Assembly (NCBI RefSeq): GCF_001816165.1
Contig: NZ_MDZC01000052.1
Span: 1-50,306 of the forward strand
Source of the DNA: Hymenobacter glacialis
Lineage (GTDB): Bacteria > Bacteroidota > Bacteroidia > Cytophagales > Hymenobacteraceae
Reading direction: 5' to 3'
Length of the DNA: 50,306 nt
Shown: one piece after another, positions 8,417 through 16,163 of the stretch
Layout of the letters: the number at the start of each line of letters is the position of its first letter
Position numbering within the stretch: the first letter of the stretch is position 1
Notes under the pieces: generated by a model
The model's input: only the letters and a program-made list of their open reading frames with translations
Database searches by the model: none
Told to the model about the DNA's origin: nothing
Position numbers and translations under genes: made by a program

Positions 8417-8929
8417 ATGCATATGAAACTGTTGCTGCTCTCGTCATTGCTGGCCCTGGCAACTGCCCCAGCCGTGCTGGCGCAGTCCCCAGCTGCTGCC
8501 AACACCCTTAAAACCAAAGTGAAGCCGGTGGGCCAGCCCAGCGTTAAAACCAAAGCCACGGCCGCCGAAGCCGCCCCCGTGACCGGACCTTCCGATGCCG
8601 TAATTGACGCGAAGGCCAACGCCCTCACGGCCAACATGCAGCAGGCCCTGGGCCTTTCGCCCCAGCAAACCGAGAAAGTCCGCGCCATCAACCGCCTTGG
8701 GATTGATAACGTGGAGACGGCCCGCGTGCGCTACCGCACCGACCCGCGCAAGCTGGCCGGCGTGGTGGAAAGCATTGGCAACTCGCGCCTGCTGGCCATC
8801 AAGGAAGTGCTGACGCCGGCGCAATTCCAGAAGTACCAGCGCAAACGCGAAGAGAAAATGGGCATACCCAATGTGCAGGGCGTGCAGGGCAACCCCGCGC
8901 CCGGCCTGGGCGGCGGCGGCGACCAGTAA
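8417..8929 (+). CDS. Periplasmic small protein, Spy/CpxP-like by layout
   Basis: The protein is 170 residues. The start is the ATG at 8417 (MHMKLLLL) or 8423, since the longer frame upstream has no signal peptide. The signal peptide ends near VLAQS. A Lys/Ala-rich linker leads to a helical region of about 80 residues (MQQALGLSPQQTEKVRAIN ... LTPAQFQKYQRKREEK). The repeated LSPQQ and LTPAQFQKY motifs resemble Spy/CpxP-type or DUF4890 helical periplasmic proteins. The tail is Gly-rich. A chaperone or stress role would be by analogy only. Confidence 0.65.
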   Translation: MHMKLLLLSSLLALATAPAVLAQSPAAANTLKTKVKPVGQPSVKTKATAAEAAPVTGPSDAVIDAKANALTANMQQALGLSPQQTEKVRAINRLGIDNVETARVRYRTDPRKLAGVVESIGNSRLLAIKEVLTPAQFQKYQRKREEKMGIPNVQGVQGNPAPGLGGGGDQ

Positions 8930-8954
8930 GCGCTACCCTGGCTACTTTGCCTAA

Positions 8955-8985
8955 ACGGCGCCCGGCTCTCAGAGTCGGGCGCCGT
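8955..8985 (+). terminator. GC-rich hairpin terminator
   Basis: ACGGCGCCCGGCTCT and its near-complement surround a CAG loop 25 nt after the stop at 8929. The stem contains one mismatch. The T-tract is weak (TTGCTATT). Confidence 0.75.
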
Positions 8986-9040
8986 TGCTATTAGCGGGCG
9001 GTTAGCTCATCCTTATGGTAGTACTGGCGTATTTTGAGGC

Positions 9041-10090
9041 ATGAATCAACCCGTTGCCCCTGCGCCTGCCCCCAACCGTTTTGCTGCCTTGCTTTCCCGT
9101 GCCGGGTTCGATTGGTTTCTGCTGGCCCTGATAGGCGTGGTGGCGTTGGCCTACTTCCAGCCCGGCCTGGGTAGCAAAGCCAGCCCCGTGCCGTGGAAAA
9201 CCATCACCACCGCGGGTGTGGCGCTGGTTTTTTTCTTTTATGGACTGAAGCTAAGCTTTGACAAGCTACGGGCCGGCATGCGCAACTGGAAGCTGCACCT
9301 GCTGGTGCAGGCGGCCACGTTTGTGCTGTTTCCGGCGTTGGCGCTGCTGGTGCGGCCGCTGTTTGGGCCCGAGAAGGGAGAACTGCTCTGGCAAAGCATT
9401 TTCTTTCTTTGCGCCCTGCCCAGCACCGTTTCTACCTCCGTGGTGATGGTGAGCATTGCGGGCGGCAACCTGCCGGCGGCCATTTTCAACGCCAGTATTT
9501 CCAGCTTGCTGGGTATCCTAATCACGCCGCTGCTGGCCAGTATCTTCCTGAGCACCAGCGCCGACAGCAGCCAGCTCTGGGGCCTGGCCGTGCAGCTGCT
9601 CTGGCAAGTGGTGCTGCCGGTAGGGGCGGGGGTGCTGCTCAACGCCCGCTTCCATGCCTTTGCCGAGCGCCACAAGGCCGGCCTGCGCGTCTTCGACCAA
9701 ATTACCATCCTGCTCATCGTGTTCACCGCCTTCTGCGACTCTTTTGCCGAAGGCATTTTCAGCCGCTACCGGCCGGCCGACGTCTTCAAGCTGGGCGCCG
9801 GCATGGTGGGACTGTACCTGCTGGTTTTCGGCCTCATCTGGAGTCTGAGCCGCCTGCTCCATTTCTCGCGGGCCGACCAGGTGGTAGCGGTGTTCTGCGG
9901 CTCCAAAAAGTCGTTGGTGCACGGCAGCGTGATGGCCAGCCTGCTGTTTCCGGCCAGCGCTGCCACGGGCCTCATCCTGCTGCCGCTCATGCTCTACCAC
10001 GCCCTGCAGATTGTGCTGGCCAGCAGCATGGCGCAGTATTTAGGCCGGCAGACAGCGGCGGAACCGGCTGGCGTCAACCTCACCCCCTGA
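9041..10090 (+). CDS. Bile acid:sodium symporter-family transporter (YfeH-like)
   Basis: This 349-residue integral membrane protein has about ten hydrophobic segments, starting near residue 26 (FDWFLLALIGVVALAYF). The segments GLKLSFDKLRAGMRNWKLH, LCALPSTVSTSVVMVSIAGG and FCGSKKSLVHGS are characteristic of the SBF-like / YfeH branch of the bile acid:Na+ symporter superfamily. Its natural solute is unknown. The last codons (AGVNLTP) lie inside the left arm of a large inverted repeat starting at 10067, so the C-terminus may have been rewritten by that element. Confidence 0.9.
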   Translation: MNQPVAPAPAPNRFAALLSRAGFDWFLLALIGVVALAYFQPGLGSKASPVPWKTITTAGVALVFFFYGLKLSFDKLRAGMRNWKLHLLVQAATFVLFPALALLVRPLFGPEKGELLWQSIFFLCALPSTVSTSVVMVSIAGGNLPAAIFNASISSLLGILITPLLASIFLSTSADSSQLWGLAVQLLWQVVLPVGAGVLLNARFHAFAERHKAGLRVFDQITILLIVFTAFCDSFAEGIFSRYRPADVFKLGAGMVGLYLLVFGLIWSLSRLLHFSRADQVVAVFCGSKKSLVHGSVMASLLFPASAATGLILLPLMLYHALQIVLASSMAQYLGRQTAAEPAGVNLTP

Positions 10091-10246
10091 CCCCCTCTCC
10101 AACAAAGAGGGGGGACCGGATATGCATCCGGCAGTTGTTTCTAACACAGAAAGGCCACCGCGAAAGCAGTGGCCTTTCTGTGTTATTTCTTGTCCGGTGC
10201 CCCCTCTTTTTTGGAGAGGGGGTCAGGGGGTGAGGTTGACGCCAGC
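10067..10246. repeat. 180-bp nested inverted repeat reaching into the transporter gene
   Basis: Outer arms of about 53 nt (10067 onward, GCTGGCGTCAACCTCACCCC, mirrored by the sequence ending at 10246) enclose an inner, almost perfect hairpin, TAACACAGAAAGGCCAC ... GTGGCCTTTCTGTGTTA. The inner hairpin can act as a bidirectional terminator between the convergent transporter and hydrolase genes. The outer arms carry CCCCCTGACCCCCTCTCC. A short version of its hairpin recurs at 36494-36516. Confidence 0.85.
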
Positions 10247-10247
10247 A

Positions 10248-10961
10248 CTACGCGCCCAACTTCTCCCCAAAAAATGCCAGCGTCATGGCCCAGGCCTCTG
10301 CGGCGGCCTGCGGGTGGTAGCTGCCCCGCGCGTCGCAATGGAAGCCGTGGTCGGCGTAGGAAATCACGGTGTTGATGAAGGGCTTGCCGGCGGCTTCTAC
10401 GGCGTCTGTCACCTCGGCAACGTGCGCTTTGCTGATGTGCTCATCGAGCCCACCCCAGAAGAAAAGGTGCGGGGCGTGCAGTTCGGTGGCGCGGTCTTTC
10501 AGGGTGTGGGTGCCGCCGCCGTAGTACGACACGGCCGCCGTTAGGGGCAGCACGATGTTGGCCAGAAACGACACCTGGCCGCCCAGGCAAAAGCCGATGC
10601 TGCCAATCTTGTCGGTCTGTACCTGCGCCTGAGTTTGCAGCCAGGCATAGGAGGCCTGCAGGTCGGCGGTGAGGTCCGGGTGGTTGATGGCGGCGTAGTG
10701 CGGCATGGCAATCGTGGCGAAATCGGCGTAGTCAATTTCGAGGCCCGGCGTGGCGGTGCGGTGAAATAGCTCGGGGGCAATTACGGCGTAGCCGGCAGCC
10801 GCCAGGCGGTCGGCCACGCTGCGGATGTGGGCGTTCACGCCAAAGGCTTCCTGCAGCAGAATGATGCCGGGCACGGGGCCTGTGCCGGAGGGGAAAGCCG
10901 AGTAGGCGCGCATTTCGGTGCCATCGGCTACCTGGAGAATGACGGTGTTTTGGTCGCTCAT
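10248..10961 (-). CDS. Dienelactone hydrolase-family alpha/beta hydrolase
   Basis: The protein is 237 residues with the family layout: PGIILLQEAFGVN (Glu38 in the loop that interacts with the nucleophile), nucleophile elbow GFCLGG with Cys125, then Asp173 (GGLDEHI) and His205 (YADHGFHCD) as the catalytic triad. It is a cytosolic hydrolase by lack of a signal peptide. Dienelactone hydrolases open cyclic esters in aromatic degradation, but many homologues have other ester substrates, and no aromatic pathway is present here. It is divergent from the LLM oxidoreductase and ends next to the large inverted repeat. Confidence 0.9.
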   Translation of the reverse strand: MSDQNTVILQVADGTEMRAYSAFPSGTGPVPGIILLQEAFGVNAHIRSVADRLAAAGYAVIAPELFHRTATPGLEIDYADFATIAMPHYAAINHPDLTADLQASYAWLQTQAQVQTDKIGSIGFCLGGQVSFLANIVLPLTAAVSYYGGGTHTLKDRATELHAPHLFFWGGLDEHISKAHVAEVTDAVEAAGKPFINTVISYADHGFHCDARGSYHPQAAAEAWAMTLAFFGEKLGA

Positions 10962-11107
10962 TAAGTAGATGGATTTGTGATTGTTTGGGTGCGTAACAGT
11001 TGAATTCCCAAATGTTCATCCTTTTTTCCGTAATGCTCCGCACCGGCTGGCTCGAACCGGAAGCCCCGGCCTGCGGTTCTGGAGTCTTCGTTCCCTTCCC
11101 CCAGACC

Positions 11108-12163
11108 ATGACCGTTACCCCCAAACTTCGCCTTAACGTACTCGACCAGTCGCCCATTCGCCCCGGGAGCACGGCACGCGAGGCCGTGCAGGAAACTGTA
11201 GCGCTGGCCCGGCTGGCCGACCGGCTGGGCTACGGCCGGTTCTGGGTTTCCGAACACCACAACACAGACACGCTGGCCGGCTCCACGCCGGAGGTGCTCA
11301 TTGCCTACCTCGGCAGCCAGACCAGCCGCATTCGCCTGGGTTCGGGCGGCATCATGCTGCCGCACTACAGCGCCCTGAAGGTGGCCGAGAACTTCCGCAT
11401 GCTCGAAACCCTGTTTCCGGGTCGTATTGACCTGGGCATGGGCCGCGCGCCCGGCGGCGACCGCCTCACCGCCCACGCCCTCAACCCCCACAACACCTTC
11501 AGCGAGCAGGACTTCGTGGAGCAGCTCATGGACCTGCAGGCTTACCTGCGCGACGACCGGGTGCCCGAAACCATTCACGAGCGGGTGATGGCCGTTCCCA
11601 AAGCGGCCACCAGCCCGGAGCTGTGGCTGCTGAGCTCCAGCGGCCAGAGCGGCTTGTTTGCGGCGCATCTGGGCATGGCGTTTTCGTTTGCGCAGTTTAT
11701 TAATGGCCACGGCGGCCCGCAGGCCGTGCGCACCTACCGCGAGCGGTTCCGGCCCTCGAAGGAGCTGCCCGCGCCGCTGGCCAACATGGCCGTGTTCACG
11801 CTCTGCGCCGATACCGAGGAAAAGGCGCAGGCAATGCGAGCCGCCATGGACCTGCTGCTGCTACGCTTCGGCAAGGGCGAGCGGGGCGCCCTGCCCACGC
11901 CCGAGGAAGTGCACAACTACCGCTTCACGGCCGAAGACCAGCTGCACCTGCGCCAAAACCACAACCGCGTGGTGAGCGGCACCCCCGAGCAGGTGCATGC
12001 CCAATTCACGGCGCTGGCCGCCGAGTACGAAGTTGATGAGATAACGGCCGTGACCATCACCGCAGACTTCCAAGACCGGGTGCGCTCCTATGAGTTGCTG
12101 GCTGATGCGTTTGAGCTGGAAGCGCCGCAGGAAGCAACCGTTATGGAGGAAGCCGCAGGGTAG
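11108..12163 (+). CDS. LLM-class flavin-dependent oxidoreductase
   Basis: The protein is 351 residues from the ATG at 11108 (MTVTPKLRLNVLDQSPI). The frame is open upstream to 11000, but that stretch is unlike the family. Luciferase-like signatures: VLDQSPI at the start, FWVSEHHNTDTLAGSTPEVL, GSGGIMLPHYSALKVAE and LGMGRAPGGD. It matches the YhbW/MsnO8-type group of proteins (short LLM flavoproteins using FMN or F420 analogues). Substrate unknown. The gene ends 159 bp before the next operon. Confidence 0.9.
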   Translation: MTVTPKLRLNVLDQSPIRPGSTAREAVQETVALARLADRLGYGRFWVSEHHNTDTLAGSTPEVLIAYLGSQTSRIRLGSGGIMLPHYSALKVAENFRMLETLFPGRIDLGMGRAPGGDRLTAHALNPHNTFSEQDFVEQLMDLQAYLRDDRVPETIHERVMAVPKAATSPELWLLSSSGQSGLFAAHLGMAFSFAQFINGHGGPQAVRTYRERFRPSKELPAPLANMAVFTLCADTEEKAQAMRAAMDLLLLRFGKGERGALPTPEEVHNYRFTAEDQLHLRQNHNRVVSGTPEQVHAQFTALAAEYEVDEITAVTITADFQDRVRSYELLADAFELEAPQEATVMEEAAG

Positions 12164-12218
12164 GCGCCCAGGGTACGCGGAGTGGCGGGAAAACAAAGGC
12201 GATAAGTGTTGGGTTTTA

Positions 12219-12273
12219 TTTGGAACGATTCTAAATAGGCCCTACTTTTGTCAAAGTTTAGAATGGTTCTAAA
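12219..12273 (+). promoter_or_regulatory. Promoter with two palindromic operators ahead of the DUF4856-imelysin operon
   Basis: A Bacteroidota promoter is visible: -33 TTTG at 12219-12222, 20-nt spacer, perfect -7 TACTTTTG at 12243-12250. Two 17-bp palindromes of one pattern overlap or flank it. Site 1 is TTTGGAA-CGA-TTCTAAA at 12219-12235, over the -33 box. Site 2 is TTTAGAA-TGG-TTCTAAA at 12257-12273, around or just after the start point; it is a perfect dyad and extends one pair further. Such placement fits a repressor. Given the downstream genes, a metal-sensing regulator of the DtxR or Fur type is the likely ligand. That last point is inference. Confidence 0.75.
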
Positions 12274-12322
12274 CAAGGCCGGCAGTTGCTGGCCCGTTAC
12301 CCTAGCCATTTCGTCACCCCAT

Positions 12323-13492
12323 ATGAGCTTCCTCAGCCGTTCTTCTGCCTTCGTATTGGTTACTGCCGCGTTCAGCCTGGCCTCGTGCAGCAAGGAAGAT
12401 TCCGTGGTTCCCGCCAGTCAGTCGTTGCGGGCCAAAATGGAATATGCTACCCTCACCGGTACCACCCCCTATACCACCTCGTTTAAGGACGCCAGCGGCG
12501 CTTCTACGGTGGACTTGGGCCTGGCGGCCGTGCGGCTCGATATGTTCAGCGAATTGAATAACTACATGGCCCTCGTGGCCGTGCAGGCGCCGGCCACGCC
12601 TGCAGTGCTGGACATTGCCAAGCTCCGCAACCTCTACACCGGGGCAAATGCCCCGTTTGCAGCGGCTCCGCTGAATGCCGCCGCTGCTACCGGCGTATCG
12701 CTCCGCGAGAAAACGGCTGCTTCCTTTCCCGAAGCCAGCGCCGCTACCGTGCGGGCTTACTTCGATGCCAAGCTGACCGAGCTGGCCACCGCCAGCCAGT
12801 CGGTGAACCAGGTAGCCGCGCCCGGCAAGGCTGGCCGCCTGGGCCGCTACCTGGTGGATGCCAATGGCTACGAGGTGAATCAAATTATTCAGAAAGGCCT
12901 GATTGGGGCCGTGTTGCTCGACCAGATTGGCAACGTGCTGCTAACCAACGCGGCCCTCACCGCCGAGAATGGCAAAGTAGCCGCGGGCAAAGCCTACACC
13001 GAGCGTGAGCACAACTGGGACCTGGCCTACGGCTACCTCACCGCCAACGCCACCATGGTCACGGACATTGCCATCACGCCCCGCGAGCGGTTCCTGGCCG
13101 GCTACCTCAACGAGAAAAACGGCCCGGCCTCGCCGGCCGTGTACATTGCCCTGCTGAAAGGACGCGCGGCCATTGTGAACAACGACGCCGCCACCCTCAA
13201 AGCCCAGGCCGACATTGTTCGGACTGAGCTGGAAAAAACCATTGCCAAATCGGCCGTGTCTTACCTCACCAACTGGAAATCGCATCCCACGCTTGATGCC
13301 AAGGCGCATGCGCTGGGCGAAGGCCTGGGCTTTGTGTACTCGCTGCGCTTCTGCACCAAGTCCGGGGCCGATGTGGCCTGGGCCGACTCGGTGCTGAACG
13401 GCCTGACTTCGAGCAGCCAGGGCGCCTGGACGCTCACGGCGGCGCAGGCCGATGCGGCCATTGCGGCCATCAACGCCAAGTTTTCGCTGTAA
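12323..13492 (+). CDS. DUF4856 domain-containing lipoprotein
   Basis: The protein is 389 residues from the ATG at 12323 (MSFLSRSSAFVLV). The signal peptide ends in a lipobox SLASC with Cys at about residue 22. The rest matches DUF4856: the typical TYTTSFKD-like beginning (TPYTTSFKDASG), a central GLIGAVLLDQIGN, and the hallmark EREHNWDLAYGYL near residue 230. Helical, surface- or periplasm-facing lipoproteins of this family are found beside imelysin genes in Bacteroidota. The function is unknown; a role in metal uptake is inferred from context. It is the first gene behind the operator-bearing promoter, with the imelysin gene 99 bp downstream. Confidence 0.85.
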   Translation: MSFLSRSSAFVLVTAAFSLASCSKEDSVVPASQSLRAKMEYATLTGTTPYTTSFKDASGASTVDLGLAAVRLDMFSELNNYMALVAVQAPATPAVLDIAKLRNLYTGANAPFAAAPLNAAAATGVSLREKTAASFPEASAATVRAYFDAKLTELATASQSVNQVAAPGKAGRLGRYLVDANGYEVNQIIQKGLIGAVLLDQIGNVLLTNAALTAENGKVAAGKAYTEREHNWDLAYGYLTANATMVTDIAITPRERFLAGYLNEKNGPASPAVYIALLKGRAAIVNNDAATLKAQADIVRTELEKTIAKSAVSYLTNWKSHPTLDAKAHALGEGLGFVYSLRFCTKSGADVAWADSVLNGLTSSSQGAWTLTAAQADAAIAAINAKFSL

Positions 13493-13591
13493 AGCCGGCC
13501 GATTCAGAATCATTTGCGTCGCCTTTTTGGTTACCCGCCCAGCGGAGCTGCCCGGTTTCCGACTCAAGAATACCAGTTTCCTAATAGTGCC

Positions 13592-14713
13592 ATGAGAAAG
13601 TCAATTCTGCTTTTTTCCTTATCGGTCGTGCTCGCAGCGGGTGGTGTGTCCAGCTGCAAGGACGTTATCGAAGGCCCCGAATCGTCGGCGGGTGGCACGT
13701 CGGACCTGGACCGCAAGGCCCTGCTCACGCAGTGGGCCGACACGCTGGTGATTCCGGCTTACAAGGGTTTTGGCAGCAAGCTCACGGCCCTGAAGGGCCA
13801 GACCACCGCTTTCACGGCTGCGCCCACGGCGTCGGGCCTGCAGGCATTGCGGCAGTCCTGGCGCGAGGCCTACGTGGAGTGGCAGCGCGCAGAGGCGTTT
13901 GAATTTGGTCCGGCTGCCAGCGTTTCGCTCGCCAACCGCTTTAACATTTACCCCACCGATGCCGCCGGCATCCGCCAGAACATTGCATCGGGCTCCTACA
14001 ATTTTGAGCTGGCCACGGCGGTTCCGCAGCAGGGCTTTCCGGCCCTCGACTTCCTGCTAAACGGCATCGCGGCCGACGACAACGCCATTGTGCAATCGTA
14101 TGTGGCATCTGCCAACCAGCGCCGCTACCTCTCCGACGTAGTGAACACCATGGACCAGCTCCTGGCCGGCGTGCAGGCTCAGTGGAACGGGCCGTACCGC
14201 GCCACGTTCATCGGCAGCACCGGCACCAGTGCCGGCAGCTCGCTGTCGCTGCTCGTGAATGCCTACGCCCGCTACTACGAGCAGGCCCTACGTTCGGGCA
14301 AAATCGGGATTCCGGCTGGCGTGATGACGGGCGCGGCCGCTCCCAACAAAATGGAGGCTTATTACCACCGCGGCGCCCTGCCGCTGCAGTTGGCTCAGGT
14401 GGCCCACGCCACGGTGCAGCGCTTGTTTAGCGGCCGCGCCGGCCAGCCTTCCCTGAAGTCCTACGTTGACGCCCTGGGCGCCAAAGACACCCGCACGGGC
14501 GAGCCGCTGAGCCAGCTCATCAGCGCGCAGTTCGACGTGTCGGCCCGCCAGCTGGCTTCGCTTGGGCCCGACCTCCACACCACGTTCCAGACTCGCCCCG
14601 CTGACGCAGTGCTCTCCTACAACGAGATGCAGAAAGCCGTGCGCCTGCTGAAAGTAGACATGACTTCGGCCATGAGCGTGAGCATTACCTACATAGACAA
14701 CGACGGCGACTAG
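13592..14713 (+). CDS. Imelysin-family lipoprotein
   Basis: The protein is 373 residues from the ATG at 13592 (MRKSILLFSLS). The longer frame upstream lacks a signal. The lipobox is GVSSC with Cys near residue 22. Imelysin features include TQWADTLVIPAYKGF, LRQSWREAYVEWQRAEAFEFGP, a NIYPTDAAGIRQN segment and the GFPALDFLLNG motif. Imelysin proteins (ICMP/IrpA/EfeO-like) are envelope iron-regulated proteins made of two four-helix bundles. They are implicated in iron uptake rather than proteolysis. It sits second in the DUF4856-imelysin-HTTM-receptor gene set. Confidence 0.9.
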   Translation: MRKSILLFSLSVVLAAGGVSSCKDVIEGPESSAGGTSDLDRKALLTQWADTLVIPAYKGFGSKLTALKGQTTAFTAAPTASGLQALRQSWREAYVEWQRAEAFEFGPAASVSLANRFNIYPTDAAGIRQNIASGSYNFELATAVPQQGFPALDFLLNGIAADDNAIVQSYVASANQRRYLSDVVNTMDQLLAGVQAQWNGPYRATFIGSTGTSAGSSLSLLVNAYARYYEQALRSGKIGIPAGVMTGAAAPNKMEAYYHRGALPLQLAQVAHATVQRLFSGRAGQPSLKSYVDALGAKDTRTGEPLSQLISAQFDVSARQLASLGPDLHTTFQTRPADAVLSYNEMQKAVRLLKVDMTSAMSVSITYIDNDGD

Positions 14714-14807
14714 CGCCCGGGCACGGCCGGACGTAGAAGCGCATTGCTAATCACCGATTAACGGCGCCATCAATCCTTGAGTAAAGCTGGTTGTCGACAG
14801 AAACTTA

Positions 14808-16163
14808 GTGCTTTCAAGCTACCGTAACAGCTACATTCCGGCCGCGCCGCTGGCAGTATTCCGCATCGCCTTTGGCTTGCTGGTACTGGCCAGTGTCGTT
14901 CGCTTTTGGGCCAAGGGCTGGATTGCGGAGCTGTACCTGCAGCCCAAGTTCTTTTTTTCGTACTACGGGCTCGAATTTATCCGGCCGCTGGGCCCGTACA
15001 CGTACGGGCTTTTTGCGCTTTGCGGGACGTGTGCGCTGCTGGTGGCCCTGGGCTGGCACTACCGCGCGGCAGCGGTGGGCCTGTTCCTGAGCTTCACCTA
15101 CATCGAGCTGATGGACAAAAGCACCTACCTGAACCACTACTATTTTGTGAGTCTGGCGGCGCTGCTGCTCGTGCTGCTGCCGGCCGGCGGCTACTTCTCC
15201 CTCGATGCCCGGCGCCAGCCCGGGCGGGCGCACACCCACGTGCCCCGCTGGACCCTGGACGCCCTGCGGCTGCTGGTGGGCATTGTGTACGTCTACGCCG
15301 GCCTGGCCAAGCTCAACTCCGATTGGCTGCTGGCGGCCCAGCCGCTGCGCATCTGGCTGCCGGCCAAAAACGACCTGCCCCTGGTGGGCTTTCTGTTCAG
15401 CTACCCCGTCACGGCTTTCATCTTCAGCTGGTTTGGCGCGTTCTACGACCTCACGGTGCCGTTTTTTCTGTTGAACCGAATTACCCGGCCTTACGCCTAC
15501 GCGGCCGTGGTGGTGTTTCACCTGCTCACGGCCATTCTGTTTCCCATCGGCATGTTTCCGTATGTGATGATAGTGGCCGCGCTGGTGTTTTTCCCGCCTG
15601 AATGGCACGAGCGGCTACTGGAGCGGGTGCGGCGGATGCTGCGCCGGCCACCGGCAGCTGGGCGGGCGGCGGTGCCACTGGTGTACCGGCCGCGGGTGCA
15701 GCAAGTGCTGCTTGCCGGGCTGGCGCTCTTTTTTGTGGTGCAGCTGCTGGTGCCGTTTCGCTACGCGCTGTACCCGCGCGAGCTGTTCTGGACCGAGGAA
15801 GGCTACCGGTTTTCCTGGCGGGTGATGCTCATGGAAAAAATGGGCCAGGTGCAGTTCAAGGTAGTGGACTCGGCTACCGGCCGCGCCCGCCTGGTAAACA
15901 ACGCCGAACACCTCAGCGTACTGCAGGAGAAGATGATGGCCACCCAGGCCGACATGATTCTGCAGTTTGCCCACTATCTACGCGACCATTATGCCCGGCA
16001 GGGCGTGCACCAGCCCCAGGTATACGCCGATACCTACGTTAGCCTGAACGGCCGCCTGGGCAAAGCCTACATAGACCCCACCGTGGACCTGGCCCGCCAA
16101 CGCGAGAGCTTTGCGCCCAAATCCTGGATTTTACCCTTTGATGATGAGATTACAGGTTTATAG
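14808..16163 (+). CDS. HTTM domain-containing membrane protein
   Basis: The protein is 451 residues with a GTG start at 14808 (MLSSYRNSYIPAAPLAVFRI). It has at least seven hydrophobic helices in the first ~300 residues. FRIAFGLL, LMDKSTYLNHYYF and YVYAGLAKLNSDWL are typical of HTTM / vitamin K-dependent gamma-carboxylase-like proteins. A soluble tail of about 110 residues follows (FSWRVMLMEKMGQVQFKVVD ...). In vertebrates the fold carries gamma-glutamyl carboxylation; bacterial members near imelysins have no proven activity. The 3' end overlaps the TonB receptor start by 23 nt, which supports co-transcription. Confidence 0.85.
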   Translation: MLSSYRNSYIPAAPLAVFRIAFGLLVLASVVRFWAKGWIAELYLQPKFFFSYYGLEFIRPLGPYTYGLFALCGTCALLVALGWHYRAAAVGLFLSFTYIELMDKSTYLNHYYFVSLAALLLVLLPAGGYFSLDARRQPGRAHTHVPRWTLDALRLLVGIVYVYAGLAKLNSDWLLAAQPLRIWLPAKNDLPLVGFLFSYPVTAFIFSWFGAFYDLTVPFFLLNRITRPYAYAAVVVFHLLTAILFPIGMFPYVMIVAALVFFPPEWHERLLERVRRMLRRPPAAGRAAVPLVYRPRVQQVLLAGLALFFVVQLLVPFRYALYPRELFWTEEGYRFSWRVMLMEKMGQVQFKVVDSATGRARLVNNAEHLSVLQEKMMATQADMILQFAHYLRDHYARQGVHQPQVYADTYVSLNGRLGKAYIDPTVDLARQRESFAPKSWILPFDDEITGL

